A stretch of 64,000 bases of DNA from Streptomyces sp. NBC_00663 (GTDB lineage: Bacteria > Actinomycetota > Actinomycetes > Streptomycetales > Streptomycetaceae), in the NCBI RefSeq assembly GCF_036226885.1, contig NZ_CP109027.1:4402001-4466000 (forward strand), given 5' to 3'. A program made the position numbers and the translations under genes. Shown one piece after another: positions 53,621 to 63,326 of the stretch (the first letter of the stretch is position 1; each line of letters begins with the position of its first letter). A model generated the notes under the pieces. It did no database searches. It saw only the letters and a list, made by a program, of their open reading frames with translations, and was not told where the DNA came from.

Positions 53621-54976
53621 ATGACCCCTCAGCCCAACCCCGAGGTCGGCGCCGCCGTGAAGGCCGCGGACCGTGCTCATGTGTTCCACTCCTGGTCCGC
53701 GCAGGAGCTCATCGACCCGCTCGCCGTCGCCGGCGCGGAGGGGTCGTACTTCTGGGACTACGACGGCAAGCGGTACCTGGACTTCACCAGTGGCCTCGTC
53801 TACACCAACATCGGCTACCAGCACCCGAAGGTCGTCGCCGCGATCCAGGAACAGGCCGCAACCCTGTCCACGTTCGCGCCCGCCTTCGCGATCGAGGCCC
53901 GCTCGGAGGCGGCCCGGCTGATCGCCGAACGGACGCCCGGCGACCTGGACAAGATCTTCTTCACCAACGGCGGGGCGGACGCCGTGGAGCACGCGGTGCG
54001 GATGGCCCGGCTGCACACCGGGCGGACCAAGGTGCTCTCCGCGTACCGCTCGTACCACGGCGGCACCCAGCAGGCGATCAACCTCACCGGTGACCCGCGC
54101 CGCTGGGCCTCCGACAGCGCCTCCGCCGGTGTCGTGCACTTCTGGGCGCCCTACCTCTACCGCTCCCGTTTCTACGCGGAGACGGAGGAGCAGGAGTGCG
54201 CGCGAGCGCTGGAGCACCTGGAGACCACGATCGCCTTCGAGGGCCCGGCGACCGTCGCCGCGATCATCCTGGAGACGATCCCCGGCACGGCCGGGATCAT
54301 GGTGCCGCCGCCCGGCTATCTCGCCGGGGTGCGCGAGATCTGCGACAAGTACGGGATCGTCTTCGTCCTGGACGAGGTCATGGCCGGGTTCGGGCGTACC
54401 GGTGAGTGGTTCGCGGCCGACCTGTTCGGCGTCGTACCGGACCTGATGACCTTCGCCAAGGGCGTGAACAGCGGATATGTGCCGCTCGGCGGTGTCGCCA
54501 TCTCCGGCGCCATCGCGGAGACCTTCGGGAAGCGGCCGTACCCCGGCGGTCTGACGTACTCCGGGCACCCGCTGGCCTGTGCCGCCGCCGTCGCGACGAT
54601 CAACGTCATGGCGGAGGAGGGTGTCGTCGAGAACGCCAGGAACCTGGGGGCGACCGTCGTCGAGCCCGCCCTGCGCGAGCTCGCCGAGCGGCACCCCTCC
54701 GTCGGCGAGGTGCGCGGCGTCGGCATGTTCTGGGCGCTGGACCTGGTGAAGAACAAGGAGACCCGCGAGCCGCTGGTGGCGTACAACGCGGCGGGCGAGG
54801 CGAACGCCCCGATGGCCGCGTTCGGCGCCGCCGCCAAGAAGCACGGCATCTGGCCGTTCATCAACATGAACCGCACCCATGTGGTGCCGCCGTGCAACGT
54901 GTCCGAGGCCGAGCTCAAGGAAGGCCTGTCCGCGCTGGACGCGGCGCTCTCCGTGGCGGACGAGTACACGGAGTAG
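53621..54976 (+). CDS. Class III PLP-dependent aminotransferase
   Basis: This 451-residue protein starts at ATG 53621. It has YFWDYDGKRYLDFTSGLVYTNIG, FFTNGGADAVEHAVRMAR, the class III signature IVFVLDEVMAGFGRTGEWFA, and the PLP lysine in DLMTFAKGVNSGYVPLGG. It is probably an omega-amino acid or diamine aminotransferase. The substrate is not known. It is divergent from the protein kinase gene. Confidence 0.95.
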   Translation: MTPQPNPEVGAAVKAADRAHVFHSWSAQELIDPLAVAGAEGSYFWDYDGKRYLDFTSGLVYTNIGYQHPKVVAAIQEQAATLSTFAPAFAIEARSEAARLIAERTPGDLDKIFFTNGGADAVEHAVRMARLHTGRTKVLSAYRSYHGGTQQAINLTGDPRRWASDSASAGVVHFWAPYLYRSRFYAETEEQECARALEHLETTIAFEGPATVAAIILETIPGTAGIMVPPPGYLAGVREICDKYGIVFVLDEVMAGFGRTGEWFAADLFGVVPDLMTFAKGVNSGYVPLGGVAISGAIAETFGKRPYPGGLTYSGHPLACAAAVATINVMAEEGVVENARNLGATVVEPALRELAERHPSVGEVRGVGMFWALDLVKNKETREPLVAYNAAGEANAPMAAFGAAAKKHGIWPFINMNRTHVVPPCNVSEAELKEGLSALDAALSVADEYTE

Positions 54977-55101
54977 CCGTTGGGGGCGGCGTTGTGACGC
55001 TCGCTACGCGGGTAAACACGGGAAACCCGAACGCGTAAGGTGGCGTGCTCGTAGACATGTACGTGCACGCCACCCGAACGCCCCCAGGGAGAGGCCCGAC
55101 C

Positions 55102-55806
55102 ATGCCCGGCAGCAGCGGCAACGGCGCCGTGACCCGCAACACCCTGCGGCAGCAGATCGCCGACGCGCTTCGCGACGAGGTGCTGGGCGGTCGGCTCCAG
55201 CCGGGGCAGGAGTTCACGGTCAAGGAGATCGCCGAGCAGTACGGGGTGTCCGCCACCCCGGTGCGCGAGGCGCTCGTCGATCTCGCCGCTCAAGGACTGC
55301 TGGAGGCCGACCAGCATCGCGGCTTCCGGGTCCACGAGTACTCGGTCGAGGACTACCGCGGCATCATCGAGGCCCGCAGCCTCGTCATCGACGGCATGTT
55401 CCAGGCCCTGGACCGCGGTCACAAGGGCTTTGTGAACGACCCCGACGGCACCCGCGTCCTCGCCGTCCTCACCGGGGTGCGGCGCCGGGGCGAGGAGGCG
55501 CAGCGGGCGGCCACGGCCGGTGACCTCACCGTGCTGATCGGCTATGACCTGCGGTTCTGGCGCGAGTTGAGCTCGATCTTCGGCAACCCCTACCTCGCCG
55601 ACTTCCTGCACCGGCTGCGGGTGCAGTCCTGGGTGTGCGCGGTGCAGCATCTGCGCCGGCTGACCGATCTGCGCGGACAGCTGTGGGCCGACCACACCGA
55701 GCTGGTCGACGCCCTGGTCCGCCGTGACACCGCCGCCGCCCGGGAGATCGTAGGCGCTTACAACGCGCAGTCCCTCGCGGTCATCGAGCGCCTGGCCGGG
55801 GAATGA
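55102..55806 (+). CDS. GntR-family transcriptional regulator (FadR subgroup)
   Basis: This 234-residue protein has an N-terminal winged helix with LRQQIADALRDEVLGGRLQPGQEFTVKEIAEQYGVSATPVREALVDLAAQGLLEA and a helical FCD ligand domain (YDLRFWRELSSIFGN, DHTELVDALVRRDTAAAREIV). ATG at 55102 follows AGGGAGAGG; an ATG at 55057 is less likely. It may control the aminotransferase upstream. Confidence 0.93.
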   Translation: MPGSSGNGAVTRNTLRQQIADALRDEVLGGRLQPGQEFTVKEIAEQYGVSATPVREALVDLAAQGLLEADQHRGFRVHEYSVEDYRGIIEARSLVIDGMFQALDRGHKGFVNDPDGTRVLAVLTGVRRRGEEAQRAATAGDLTVLIGYDLRFWRELSSIFGNPYLADFLHRLRVQSWVCAVQHLRRLTDLRGQLWADHTELVDALVRRDTAAAREIVGAYNAQSLAVIERLAGE

Positions 55807-55907
55807 GCACCACCGAATGAGCGCTGCCCCCGGGGTGTGGGTATGGGACGTTCACGACTACTCTTCCCTGACCACTCCGCTACACGGAGCTATCCGAGGA
55901 GCTCTCT

Positions 55908-56558
55908 TTGGCCTGTGATCTGTGGCTGGTACCGCTCGTCGACGTGTTGTGCCACACGCCCGACAACCCGTTCGCCGAGGAACTCGCGCAGTACAACAAG
56001 GTGCTGGCCGAGGCCGGCCTGCCGCCGGTACCGGTGTACCAGTACATGCCGGGTCTGTCCGGCGAGGTCGCCCCGGTGGCCGGCTTCGACTATGACGCCC
56101 TGCACTTCCTGCGCCGCGCGTATCTGCTCCAGGTCTGCGGCCTGCCCGTCACCCCGGTCGACGAACTGGGCGGGGACTACGAGCAGTTGCTGGAGATGTT
56201 CGAGACGACCGCCCAGCAGTCGCACCTGGTCTGGCACTACGACCACGCGGGCGCGTACGTCCCCGTCGACTTCCCGCACCCGCTGGCCAACGACGAACTC
56301 CTCGCGGGCGGCGGCCCCTTGGGTTCCGCGCAGACCCTGCTGCGGGAGCTGCAACTGGTCGCCCCGTCGATCGGCATAGACCCGGCCAACCCTCCGGCGG
56401 CCCCGCAGCCGCCCCTGGGCCCCACGGAGTTGGAGGAGCCGGCGGTCCCCGCGCCGTACGATCCCAGCCCGTTCTCCCGTGAACGGCACGTCTGGCTGGG
56501 CCTGCACGCGGCGGCGACCCGGAGCCTGGCACAGGGCTCGATGATCATCTTCAGCTAG
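55908..56558 (+). CDS. Conserved hypothetical protein
   Basis: A 216-residue protein that I do not recognise by function. It begins MACDLWLVPLVDVLCHTPDNPFAEELAQYN and ends with a HVWLGLHAAATRSLAQGSMIIFS tail. There are several Trp and His and no membrane helices. TTG at 55908 is preceded by GAGGAG. Similar proteins seem common in Streptomyces. Confidence 0.75.
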   Translation: MACDLWLVPLVDVLCHTPDNPFAEELAQYNKVLAEAGLPPVPVYQYMPGLSGEVAPVAGFDYDALHFLRRAYLLQVCGLPVTPVDELGGDYEQLLEMFETTAQQSHLVWHYDHAGAYVPVDFPHPLANDELLAGGGPLGSAQTLLRELQLVAPSIGIDPANPPAAPQPPLGPTELEEPAVPAPYDPSPFSRERHVWLGLHAAATRSLAQGSMIIFS

Positions 56559-56574
56559 GCCTGTCCGGTGGCGG

Positions 56575-56865
56575 TCACCGCAGTTGGGACAATCCCTTCT
56601 GGAGGTCCTCGGCGTTCATGACCGGTGTCATGGTCAGCTCGGCGTCGAGGTCCATGAGGAAGGGCTCGCCCTTCGGCGGCATCTCGGAGCTGTCCTGCAT
56701 GTCGAAGACCATGTAACAGGTGCGGACCCCGTGGTCGAGGGTGAAGTAGGCGGCCTCGGGCTTGATGTTCTCCATGGTCTCCTGCATCAGCTGGGGCAGC
56801 TTGCCGGTGCGGATCAGCTCGTTCGCCTTCTCGGTGTTCAGGGACGCCTTGAGCAGAACGCGCAT
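56575..56865 (-). CDS. Small conserved hypothetical protein (DUF3303-like)
   Basis: A 96-residue protein with a ferredoxin-like alpha/beta pattern: MRVLLKASLNTEKANELIRTG, PEAAYFTLDHGVRTCYMVFDM and LDAELTMTPVMNAEDLQKGL. The ATG at 56865 follows GAAGGTGAGG; GTG at 56874 is an alternative. The function is unknown. Confidence 0.8.
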   Translation of the reverse strand: MRVLLKASLNTEKANELIRTGKLPQLMQETMENIKPEAAYFTLDHGVRTCYMVFDMQDSSEMPPKGEPFLMDLDAELTMTPVMNAEDLQKGLSQLR

Positions 56866-57047
56866 CGCCCTCACCTTCTTCCGTCGGTGGACACGCGCAT
56901 GTTTACAGCGTAGATGCGTACGCCCGATATGTCCCGTCCTCGCTGGGCCCCTACTCCTCCGGGAGACCCCGGGAAGCCTCCCGCGGTGCGACGCGCGCCG
57001 AGCCGTCCGGGAGCACGCTGAAGCCGTACCCGAAGGGAGATACGGCG

Positions 57048-57908
57048 ATGATCCTGGTGACCGGTGCGACAGGACACCTGGGCGGCGAGCTCGTACGACG
57101 GCTGGCGGCGTCCGGCGAGCCCGTACGGGCCATGACGCGGCGCCCGGACGAGGCCCGCTTCCCGACAGGCGTGGAGCCGGTGTACGGCGACGCGGCCGAC
57201 CCGGCGAGTCTGACGGCGGCGTTCACGGGCATCTCCGCGGCCTTCCTGATGTCGGCCCAGCCGGTGGGCACGGCCCCGGCCCCGACCCACGACCTGGCCC
57301 TGGCGGAGGCGGCGCGAGAGGCGGGCGTACGACGCCTGGTGAAACTGTCGGTGCTGGACGGCGGCGGCACGGGCGGCGACCGCGATCCGATCGTCCGCTG
57401 GCACGCGGCGGCGGAGGCCTCGGTCGTCGGCCGGTTCCCCGCCTGGACCCTCCTGCGCCCCGGCCGCTTCATGTCCAACGCCCTGCAATGGGCACCCCAG
57501 TTGCGGACCGGCGACGAGGTGGCGATCCCCTTCGCCGACCGCCCGGCGGCGAGCATCGACCCGGCGGACCTGGCGGAGATCGCGGCCCTGGCCCTGACGA
57601 CCGACGAACACGCCGGTATGACCTACGAGTTGAGCGGCCCCGAGTCCCTCACCCCCACCGAGGAACTCTCACTGCTCGGCCGCGCCCTCTCCCGCGACCT
57701 GCGCGTCCGCCCCGTACCGCCCGAGGCGGCCCGCGCGGGCATGGAGCGCTACGGCTTCCCGCCCGACGTCGTCGACGCGATCCTGCACCACACCCTCGAC
57801 GACGACCGGGGCACGGAGGTCCTCCCGACGGCGGCGAAGGTACTGGGCCGCCCGGCGCGGACGTTCGCGCAGTGGGCGGGGACGCATGCGGAGGCGTTCC
57901 GGCGATGA
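57048..57908 (+). CDS. NmrA/SDR-type NAD(P)-binding protein
   Basis: A 286-residue protein with the Rossmann motif ILVTGATGHLGGELVRRL at residues 2-19, then AMTRRPDEARF and VKLSVLDGGG, and LLRPGRFMSNAL, as in NmrA-like quinone oxidoreductases and redox-sensing reductases. It ends just before an AraC remnant that may once have regulated it. Confidence 0.9.
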   Translation: MILVTGATGHLGGELVRRLAASGEPVRAMTRRPDEARFPTGVEPVYGDAADPASLTAAFTGISAAFLMSAQPVGTAPAPTHDLALAEAAREAGVRRLVKLSVLDGGGTGGDRDPIVRWHAAAEASVVGRFPAWTLLRPGRFMSNALQWAPQLRTGDEVAIPFADRPAASIDPADLAEIAALALTTDEHAGMTYELSGPESLTPTEELSLLGRALSRDLRVRPVPPEAARAGMERYGFPPDVVDAILHHTLDDDRGTEVLPTAAKVLGRPARTFAQWAGTHAEAFRR

Positions 57909-57919
57909 TCGGGGCACTG

Positions 57920-58470
57920 TTTGTTGACTGCCGGCGCACCCGGAAGGCCCGACGGCGGCACGCCTTACGCGGTACGGAACGCCCGGCTGAAGTCGGCGGG
58001 TTGGGCGAAGCCCCAGCAGGCCGCGATGACATGCACCGACACATGGGCCAGGCGGACGTCGGCCAGGTCGCGACGGCAGCGCTCCAGCCGCTGCGCCTTG
58101 ATCCAGACGGCCACGGTCAGTCCCTGCCGCTGGAAGAGCCGGTGCAGATAGCGGGTGGAGATGTGGGGCGCGGCGGCGACGTCGTCGGGGGTCAGCCGGC
58201 CGTCGCCGAGGTGCGGGAGGACGTACGCCTGGATGCGCGGCAGCAGCGGATCCGGGCGCCGCGCCTCCGGGTGCCGGGCCCCTGACGGCCCCACATCCAG
58301 TAACGCACCGGCGAGTTCGAGGACAGCCGGCCCCAGCCGCAGCGCGTCCACCGGCCGGTACGGCGTCGTGTCCCGCGCCTCCCCCGTCACCAGCCCGGCG
58401 AGCGGCGGGGCCAGGTGACCGCCCCCGCCGAACATCCGGTTGACGTCCCGTCCCGAAACCGCTGTCAGAA
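57920..58470 (-). pseudogene. Truncated AraC-family regulator
   Basis: The C-terminal part of an AraC activator is readable: LPRIQAYVLPHLGDGRL, DVAAAPHISTRYLHRLFQRQGLTVAVWI, then HVSVHVIAACWGFAQPADFSRAF. TAA at 57965-57967 stands where the family has Tyr (AFRTA-Y-GVPPSGLP), and the sequence stays in frame after it. The N-terminal sensing half is missing, replaced by the adjacent 5'-nucleotidase end. It is therefore a broken gene. Confidence 0.78.
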
Positions 58471-58473
58471 CGG

Positions 58474-60285
58474 TCAGAACACGGGGGTTCCGGCCTGCGT
58501 CAGCTTCCAGTTCGTCGCCGCGAAGTCCGCCGGGTCCAGCGTTCCCTTCGCCGTCACGTAGTCGATCATCAGCTGGCGGATCTCGTTCGTGGAGCTGTAC
58601 GCGATGTCGGCGGTCGCGATGTGCGGGTACCCCGAACCCCCGTTGGCCCGGTAGTTGTTGACGGCGACGACGAAGACCTGGTCGTCGGCGACGGCCGTAC
58701 CGCCGTAGGTCAGGTTCTTGATCCTTGACCCCTCCGCCGCGGCGATGTCGATCTCGTAGGAGACCCCCGCGGCCGTGTCGTACATGTAGTCCCAGAAGCT
58801 GTTGGCGTTGGTGAGCGTGGCGGTGTCCACGGCCGTGCCGGCCGGGACCTGGTGGTAGTACTTCGCCGCGTACTCCAGGTAGTCCCTGAGCTGGGCGCCG
58901 GTGAGCTTCTTGCCGTACAGGGTGTTGTCGTAGATGTAGAGCCCGGCGATGTCCTTGATGGTGACGCTGCCGGCCGGGATGTCGGCGGTGCGGGAGAAGG
59001 GCGCGGCGACGGAGATGAGCGGCAGCGCGGCGTCGGACGTCGACAGGCCCGCCTTCACCGTGTCCATCTGCACCTGGTGGATGAAGTCCATGATCGGGAC
59101 GTCCTTCCAGCAGGAGTCCGCGGCGGACAGATCCTGCGTGCACGTGCCCACGGCCGTGTTGACGTACTTGACCACGAGTTCGTGGTCGGCCTCCAGCAGC
59201 TTCTTGATCTCCGGGTCCTCGTCGACGCCCTTCGGGTCGAGGGTCTGCGCGGTCTTCTTGGTGACCTTCCAACGCCCGTGCTGCAACTCGACCTCGAAGT
59301 CGAAGACGCTGAGCCGGTAGCCCCAGCAGTACGGTTCGGAAAGGAGCACCTCCTCACCCGTCTCCGCGTTCTTCACGGTGTACGACGGGACCTCGACATG
59401 CGTGTGGCCGACCAGGATCGCGTCGATGCCGGGGACCTGCTCGGCGACGAGGTTGGAGGCGTTCTCGACGTACGGGAGCGCGTCGCCGTACGAGGTCGAC
59501 CCGTCGAGACCGGAGTGGTCGGTCAGGAAGACCACGTCACAGCCCAGCGCCCGCAGCCTCGGCACATACTTCTTCGCCTGCTCGACCAGCCCCGGGAAGA
59601 CCATCTTCCCGCTCACGTTGTCCTTGTCCCACAGGGCGATCCCGGGGTTGGTGAGCCCGAGGATGCCGACCTTGATGTCCGGCGCGCCCGGCACACAGAT
59701 CCGCTTCACGGTGTACGGCGGGAAGGCGGGCCTCAGCGTCTTGGCGTCCAGCGCGTTGGCGCCGAGGAGGGGGAAGCGACACTGCTCCTCGAACTTCCTC
59801 AGCACCTCGATGCCGTAGTTGAACTCGTGGTTGCCGAGGGCGGCGGCGTCGTAGCGCATGTGGTTCATGGCGACGGCCATCGGATGCTTCGGCGCGCCCT
59901 TGTCGGTGATGGGCTGCACGCGCGCGAAGTAGTAGGCCAGCGAGGTGCCCTGGATGATGTCACCGGCGTCGACGAGCAGGACCCGGTGCTCGCCCTTGGC
60001 CGCGCGCTGCTGCTTGATGAGCGTGGCGACCCGGGCGACCCCGACGGAGTTCCCCTTGGCGTCGCTGTAGGCGGCGTCCTTGTAGTAATCCCAGTCGAAG
60101 ACGTGACTGTGCAGGTCGGTGGTGCCGAGGACGGAGAACGACCAGGTCTTGGGGGCCTTCCCGCCGGGTCGGTGTTCGGCGGCCTGGGCCTCACCGGTGG
60201 CGAGCGTTCCGGCGACGGCGACGGCCGCGCCGGTGACGGCCGACTTCTGCACGAACTCACGGCGGTTCATGGGCGGGACGGGCAT
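58474..60285 (-). CDS. Exported 5'-nucleotidase/metallophosphatase
   Basis: This 603-residue protein has a twin-arginine signal (NRREFVQKSAVTGAAVAVAG). The metallophosphatase half has LGTTDLHSHVFDWDYY, LVDAGDIIQGT, LGNHEFNYG and LVGHTHVEVP. The C-terminal half is the 5'-nucleotidase domain (SWGYRL-like pocket, NNYRANGGSGYPH). It releases phosphate from nucleotides or cyclic nucleotides outside the cell. The ATG at 60285 follows AGGAG; a second ATG (MNRREF) is 15 bases later. Confidence 0.95.
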   Translation of the reverse strand: MPVPPMNRREFVQKSAVTGAAVAVAGTLATGEAQAAEHRPGGKAPKTWSFSVLGTTDLHSHVFDWDYYKDAAYSDAKGNSVGVARVATLIKQQRAAKGEHRVLLVDAGDIIQGTSLAYYFARVQPITDKGAPKHPMAVAMNHMRYDAAALGNHEFNYGIEVLRKFEEQCRFPLLGANALDAKTLRPAFPPYTVKRICVPGAPDIKVGILGLTNPGIALWDKDNVSGKMVFPGLVEQAKKYVPRLRALGCDVVFLTDHSGLDGSTSYGDALPYVENASNLVAEQVPGIDAILVGHTHVEVPSYTVKNAETGEEVLLSEPYCWGYRLSVFDFEVELQHGRWKVTKKTAQTLDPKGVDEDPEIKKLLEADHELVVKYVNTAVGTCTQDLSAADSCWKDVPIMDFIHQVQMDTVKAGLSTSDAALPLISVAAPFSRTADIPAGSVTIKDIAGLYIYDNTLYGKKLTGAQLRDYLEYAAKYYHQVPAGTAVDTATLTNANSFWDYMYDTAAGVSYEIDIAAAEGSRIKNLTYGGTAVADDQVFVVAVNNYRANGGSGYPHIATADIAYSSTNEIRQLMIDYVTAKGTLDPADFAATNWKLTQAGTPVF

Positions 60286-60380
60286 GGAGGACTCCTGGGA
60301 CGGGGAGAGGGAGGAGGGGACAACTACCCGCGTAGATAGTTGCCTTCCGCCACTTCCCGACGGAACCAGGAAAAGGCCAT

Positions 60381-60410
60381 GGGCCGGTCAAGGAAATCCT
60401 TGACCGGCCC
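60381..60410. terminator. Terminator between purA and 5'-nucleotidase
   Basis: The arms gggccggtcaagga and tccttgaccggccc form a 14-bp stem just after the purA stop. It is the natural stop for purA transcription, which reads towards it. Confidence 0.85.
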
Positions 60411-60427
60411 ACGACCGAAGGTACGTC

Positions 60428-61711
60428 CTACAGGAACGAGTTGATCTCGATCGTCTCGTCCCGGCCCGGACCCACGCCGATCGCGGAGATCGGGGCGCCC
60501 GACATCTCCTCCAGCGCCTTGACGTAGTTCTGCGCGTTCTTCGGCAGGTCGGAGAAGGACTTCGCCTTGGTGATGTCCTCGGACCAGCCGGGCAGGGTCT
60601 CGTAGACCGGCTTCGCGTGGTGGAAGTCGGTCTGCGAGTACGGCAGCTCCTCGACGCGCTTGCCGTCGATCTCGTAGGCGACACAGACCGGGATCTGCTC
60701 CCAGCCGGTGAGGACGTCGAGCTTGGTGAGGAAGAAGTCCGTGAGGCCGTTCACGCGGGTCGCGTAGCGGGCGATCACCGCGTCGAACCAGCCGCAGCGC
60801 CGGTCACGACCGGTGGTGACACCCCGCTCGCCACCGATCCTGCGCAGCGCCTCGCCGTCCTCGTCGAACAGCTCGGTCGGGAACGGGCCCGAGCCGACAC
60901 GGGTCGTGTACGCCTTCAGGATGCCGATGACCCGGCTGATCTTCGTCGGGCCGACACCGGCACCGGTGCAGGCACCGCCGGCCGTCGGGTTCGACGAGGT
61001 CACGAAGGGGTACGTGCCGTGGTCGATGTCGAGGAGCGTGCCCTGGCCGCCCTCGAAGAGGACGACCTTGTCGGCCTCCAGCGCCTGGTTCAGGACCAGG
61101 ACCGTGTCCGAGACGTACGGCTTCAGCCGGTCCGCGTAGGACAGCAGCTCCTCGACGACCTGGCCGACCTCGATGGCCCGCCGGTTGAAGACCTTGGTCA
61201 GCAGCTGGTTCTTGCCGTCGAGCGCCGCCTCGACCTTCTGGGTGAGGATCGACTCGTCGTACAGGTCCTGGATCCGGATCCCGACACGGTTGATCTTGTC
61301 GGCATACGTCGGGCCGATGCCGCGCCCGGTCGTGCCGATCTTCCGCTTCCCGAGGAAGCGTTCCGTCACCTTGTCGACACTCACGTTGTACGAGGTGATG
61401 AGGTGGGCATTACCGCTGATCAGGAGCTTGGACGTGTCGACGCCTCGCTCGTTCAGCCCGTTCAGCTCGGAGAACAGGACCGACGGGTCGATGACGACGC
61501 CGTTGCCGATGACCGGAGTGCAATCCGGGGACAGGATTCCGGAAGGGAGCAGGTGCAGGGCATACTTCTGGTCGCCCACGACTACCGTGTGGCCGGCGTT
61601 GTTGCCGCCCTGGTAGCGCACCACATAGTCAACGGATCCGCCTAGCAGGTCCGTCGCCTTTCCCTTGCCTTCGTCACCCCACTGAGCACCGAGCAGCACA
61701 AGTGCGGGCAC
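60428..61711 (-). CDS. purA: Adenylosuccinate synthetase
   Basis: A 427-residue enzyme that joins IMP and Asp using GTP in AMP synthesis. It begins MPALVLLGAQWGDEGKGKATDLL with the GDEGKGK phosphate loop, then NNAGHTVVVG, GTTGRGIGPTYADKINRVG, GGQGTLLDIDHGTYPFVTSSNPTAGG, and TTGRDRRCGWFDAVI. The length and motifs are typical. It diverges from the diacylglycerol kinase-like gene. Confidence 0.98.
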   Translation of the reverse strand: MPALVLLGAQWGDEGKGKATDLLGGSVDYVVRYQGGNNAGHTVVVGDQKYALHLLPSGILSPDCTPVIGNGVVIDPSVLFSELNGLNERGVDTSKLLISGNAHLITSYNVSVDKVTERFLGKRKIGTTGRGIGPTYADKINRVGIRIQDLYDESILTQKVEAALDGKNQLLTKVFNRRAIEVGQVVEELLSYADRLKPYVSDTVLVLNQALEADKVVLFEGGQGTLLDIDHGTYPFVTSSNPTAGGACTGAGVGPTKISRVIGILKAYTTRVGSGPFPTELFDEDGEALRRIGGERGVTTGRDRRCGWFDAVIARYATRVNGLTDFFLTKLDVLTGWEQIPVCVAYEIDGKRVEELPYSQTDFHHAKPVYETLPGWSEDITKAKSFSDLPKNAQNYVKALEEMSGAPISAIGVGPGRDETIEINSFL

Positions 61712-61860
61712 GCGCGTACACCCCTTCCGGGCGGGGCATGTCCAAGGTCAGGGGCGTACGCGGCACGGCCTTGTGCCTCGTACACCGGCGACCTTCTTCG
61801 GCCACCGTCGGCCGTGGTCGGCCGCGAACCCGTCGGACCCGGATGCCCCGGAATAGACGA

Positions 61861-61888
61861 AGCCCCTGGCGCAATAGCGCAAGGGGCT
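61861..61888. other. Hairpin in the purA divergent region
   Basis: The arms agcccctggcgc and gcgcaaggggct pair with one mismatch around a short loop. The hairpin lies about 150 bp upstream of purA and 43 bp before the kinase start. It is not an end of either gene. It may be a leader structure for purA. Confidence 0.35.
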
Positions 61889-61930
61889 CTTGCACAAAGA
61901 TGCTACCCGAGGAAGCGAGGCAGGACCGAG

Positions 61931-62779
61931 GTGGCGACTTCAGCGACTTCCGATCAGCTGCTGGTGGTCATCGATCCGGTCGCCCGGAGGACCGACGGCG
62001 AGTCCGTCCGCATCGCGAAAGACGTGCTCAGCGCGGGTGCGACCACCAAGGTCTGCATGCCGGAGGGGCCCGAGGAATTCGCCCGGGCGCTGGCCCGCAG
62101 GGGCTCGCGGCGGCCGGTGGTGGTCGGCGACGACCGGGCGCTGGTGCGCGCGGTGTCCCTGTTGCACCGGCAGCGGGAGCTGGCCGGATGTGCACTGTCC
62201 TTCGTGCCGGTGGGCGGTGCGCTCTCGGTCGCCCGCTCGCTCGGCGTGCCGACCGGCACGGTGGCTGCCGCGCGGACCGTCCTGGACGGGGTGGAACGCC
62301 GCCTGGACCTGCTTGTCGACGACAGCGACGGGGTGGTGCTGGGCGCGCTGCGGATCCCGCCGCTGTACGGGCCTACGGCACCGCAGGAGGTGACCTCGGT
62401 GGGCACCCGGCCCTGGCTGCGGACCTGCCAGTCCCTTGTCCGCACCCTGGTCCCGGCCCGCCCCGCCCGCGAGCCCGCGCCGCCCGCGCCCGGCCCCTCC
62501 CGGCTCCGGGTGGAGGTGGACGGGGTGACCCTGGTCGACCTGGGCCAGCCGGTGGAGGCGGTCTCGGTGACCCCGGGCGCCTCGGGCTTCGCCGAGGTCG
62601 AGGTGCGGCCGGTGTCGGTGGGCGCGGAGGCCTCTCCCCTACGGGTCAGCGGCCGCACGGTGACGGTCACCGGCACGGACTTCCGCTACCGCGCCGACGC
62701 GGGCGTGGCGGGCCCGGTACGGCGCCGTACCTGGACGGTGTGGGAGGGGGCACTGGGCCTGACGCTGCCGGGGCGGTGA
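61931..62779 (+). CDS. Diacylglycerol kinase catalytic-domain protein
   Basis: A 282-residue protein. GTG at 61931 begins VATSATSDQLLVVIDPVAR. It has the DAGK fold (KVCMPEGPEEFARALARRG, VVVGDDRALVRAVSLLHRQ, LSFVPVGGALSVARSLGVP). The loop that usually reads GGDGT is VGDDRAL here, so activity is uncertain. The gene stands at a conserved position beside purA. Confidence 0.8.
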   Translation: MATSATSDQLLVVIDPVARRTDGESVRIAKDVLSAGATTKVCMPEGPEEFARALARRGSRRPVVVGDDRALVRAVSLLHRQRELAGCALSFVPVGGALSVARSLGVPTGTVAAARTVLDGVERRLDLLVDDSDGVVLGALRIPPLYGPTAPQEVTSVGTRPWLRTCQSLVRTLVPARPAREPAPPAPGPSRLRVEVDGVTLVDLGQPVEAVSVTPGASGFAEVEVRPVSVGAEASPLRVSGRTVTVTGTDFRYRADAGVAGPVRRRTWTVWEGALGLTLPGR

Positions 62780-62847
62780 CAGCAGTGGCACATGGGGTGG
62801 TTGTTACCGTGCCGGTCCGTCGATCGCACCCGGGAGGACCGCGGGCC

Positions 62848-63264
62848 ATGAGCCAGTACTTCGACATAGGTCACCAGACCCTGTGGAACCCCTCCAACGG
62901 GGCCGCCCGCCTGTTCCTGCGCCATGTCCGGCTGTACGAGGAGGAGCTGGGCGTGCCCTCCGGGTTCGGGCCCATGGAGAACGACGAGTGCAAGATCGAC
63001 CCGGCCGTCTTCGAGACGTACGTCAACGCCGTCCTCGACCTCCACGACCGCACCCGGCACTCGATCATCGACGCGCTCTCCGAGGGCTTCGTCGCCACCG
63101 TGCTGGTGCTCGCCGAGCGGGCCGGCATCGAGGTACGGCGCCCCGTGGTCACCGACCGGCTCACGGGTCGGACCGACGTCCAGGTGCCGCTGCCCGACGC
63201 CCAGGACCGGATCGAACGCCTGCGCGAACGGGCGGATCTCCTGCGGCGCGGGATGCCCGTCTAG
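62848..63264 (+). CDS. Conserved hypothetical protein
   Basis: A 138-residue protein beginning MSQYFDIGHQTLWNPSNGAA. It has no recognised domain. The middle (ETYVNAVLDLHDRTRHSIIDALSEGFVATVLVLAERAG) is probably a helical pair and the C-terminus is charged. ATG at 62848 is preceded by GGGAGGA. Confidence 0.75.
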   Translation: MSQYFDIGHQTLWNPSNGAARLFLRHVRLYEEELGVPSGFGPMENDECKIDPAVFETYVNAVLDLHDRTRHSIIDALSEGFVATVLVLAERAGIEVRRPVVTDRLTGRTDVQVPLPDAQDRIERLRERADLLRRGMPV

Positions 63265-63313
63265 GGCCCTTCTGATGGATCTCCGTGCCGCGGAGCTCCA
63301 TCAGAAGGGCCCT
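63263..63313. terminator. Bidirectional terminator
   Basis: A 23-bp stem with one mismatch around a 5-nt loop (arms begin agggcccttctgat), directly after the stop at 63264 and before the converging eutC stop. It serves both genes. Confidence 0.9.
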
Positions 63314-63326
63314 GGGGCTGTCCGGC

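Noticed and set aside
53407..54880. N-terminal 492-codon extension of the Ser/Thr kinase frame
   Set aside because: It is antisense to the aminotransferase; the kinase begins at the ATG just before its Gly loop.
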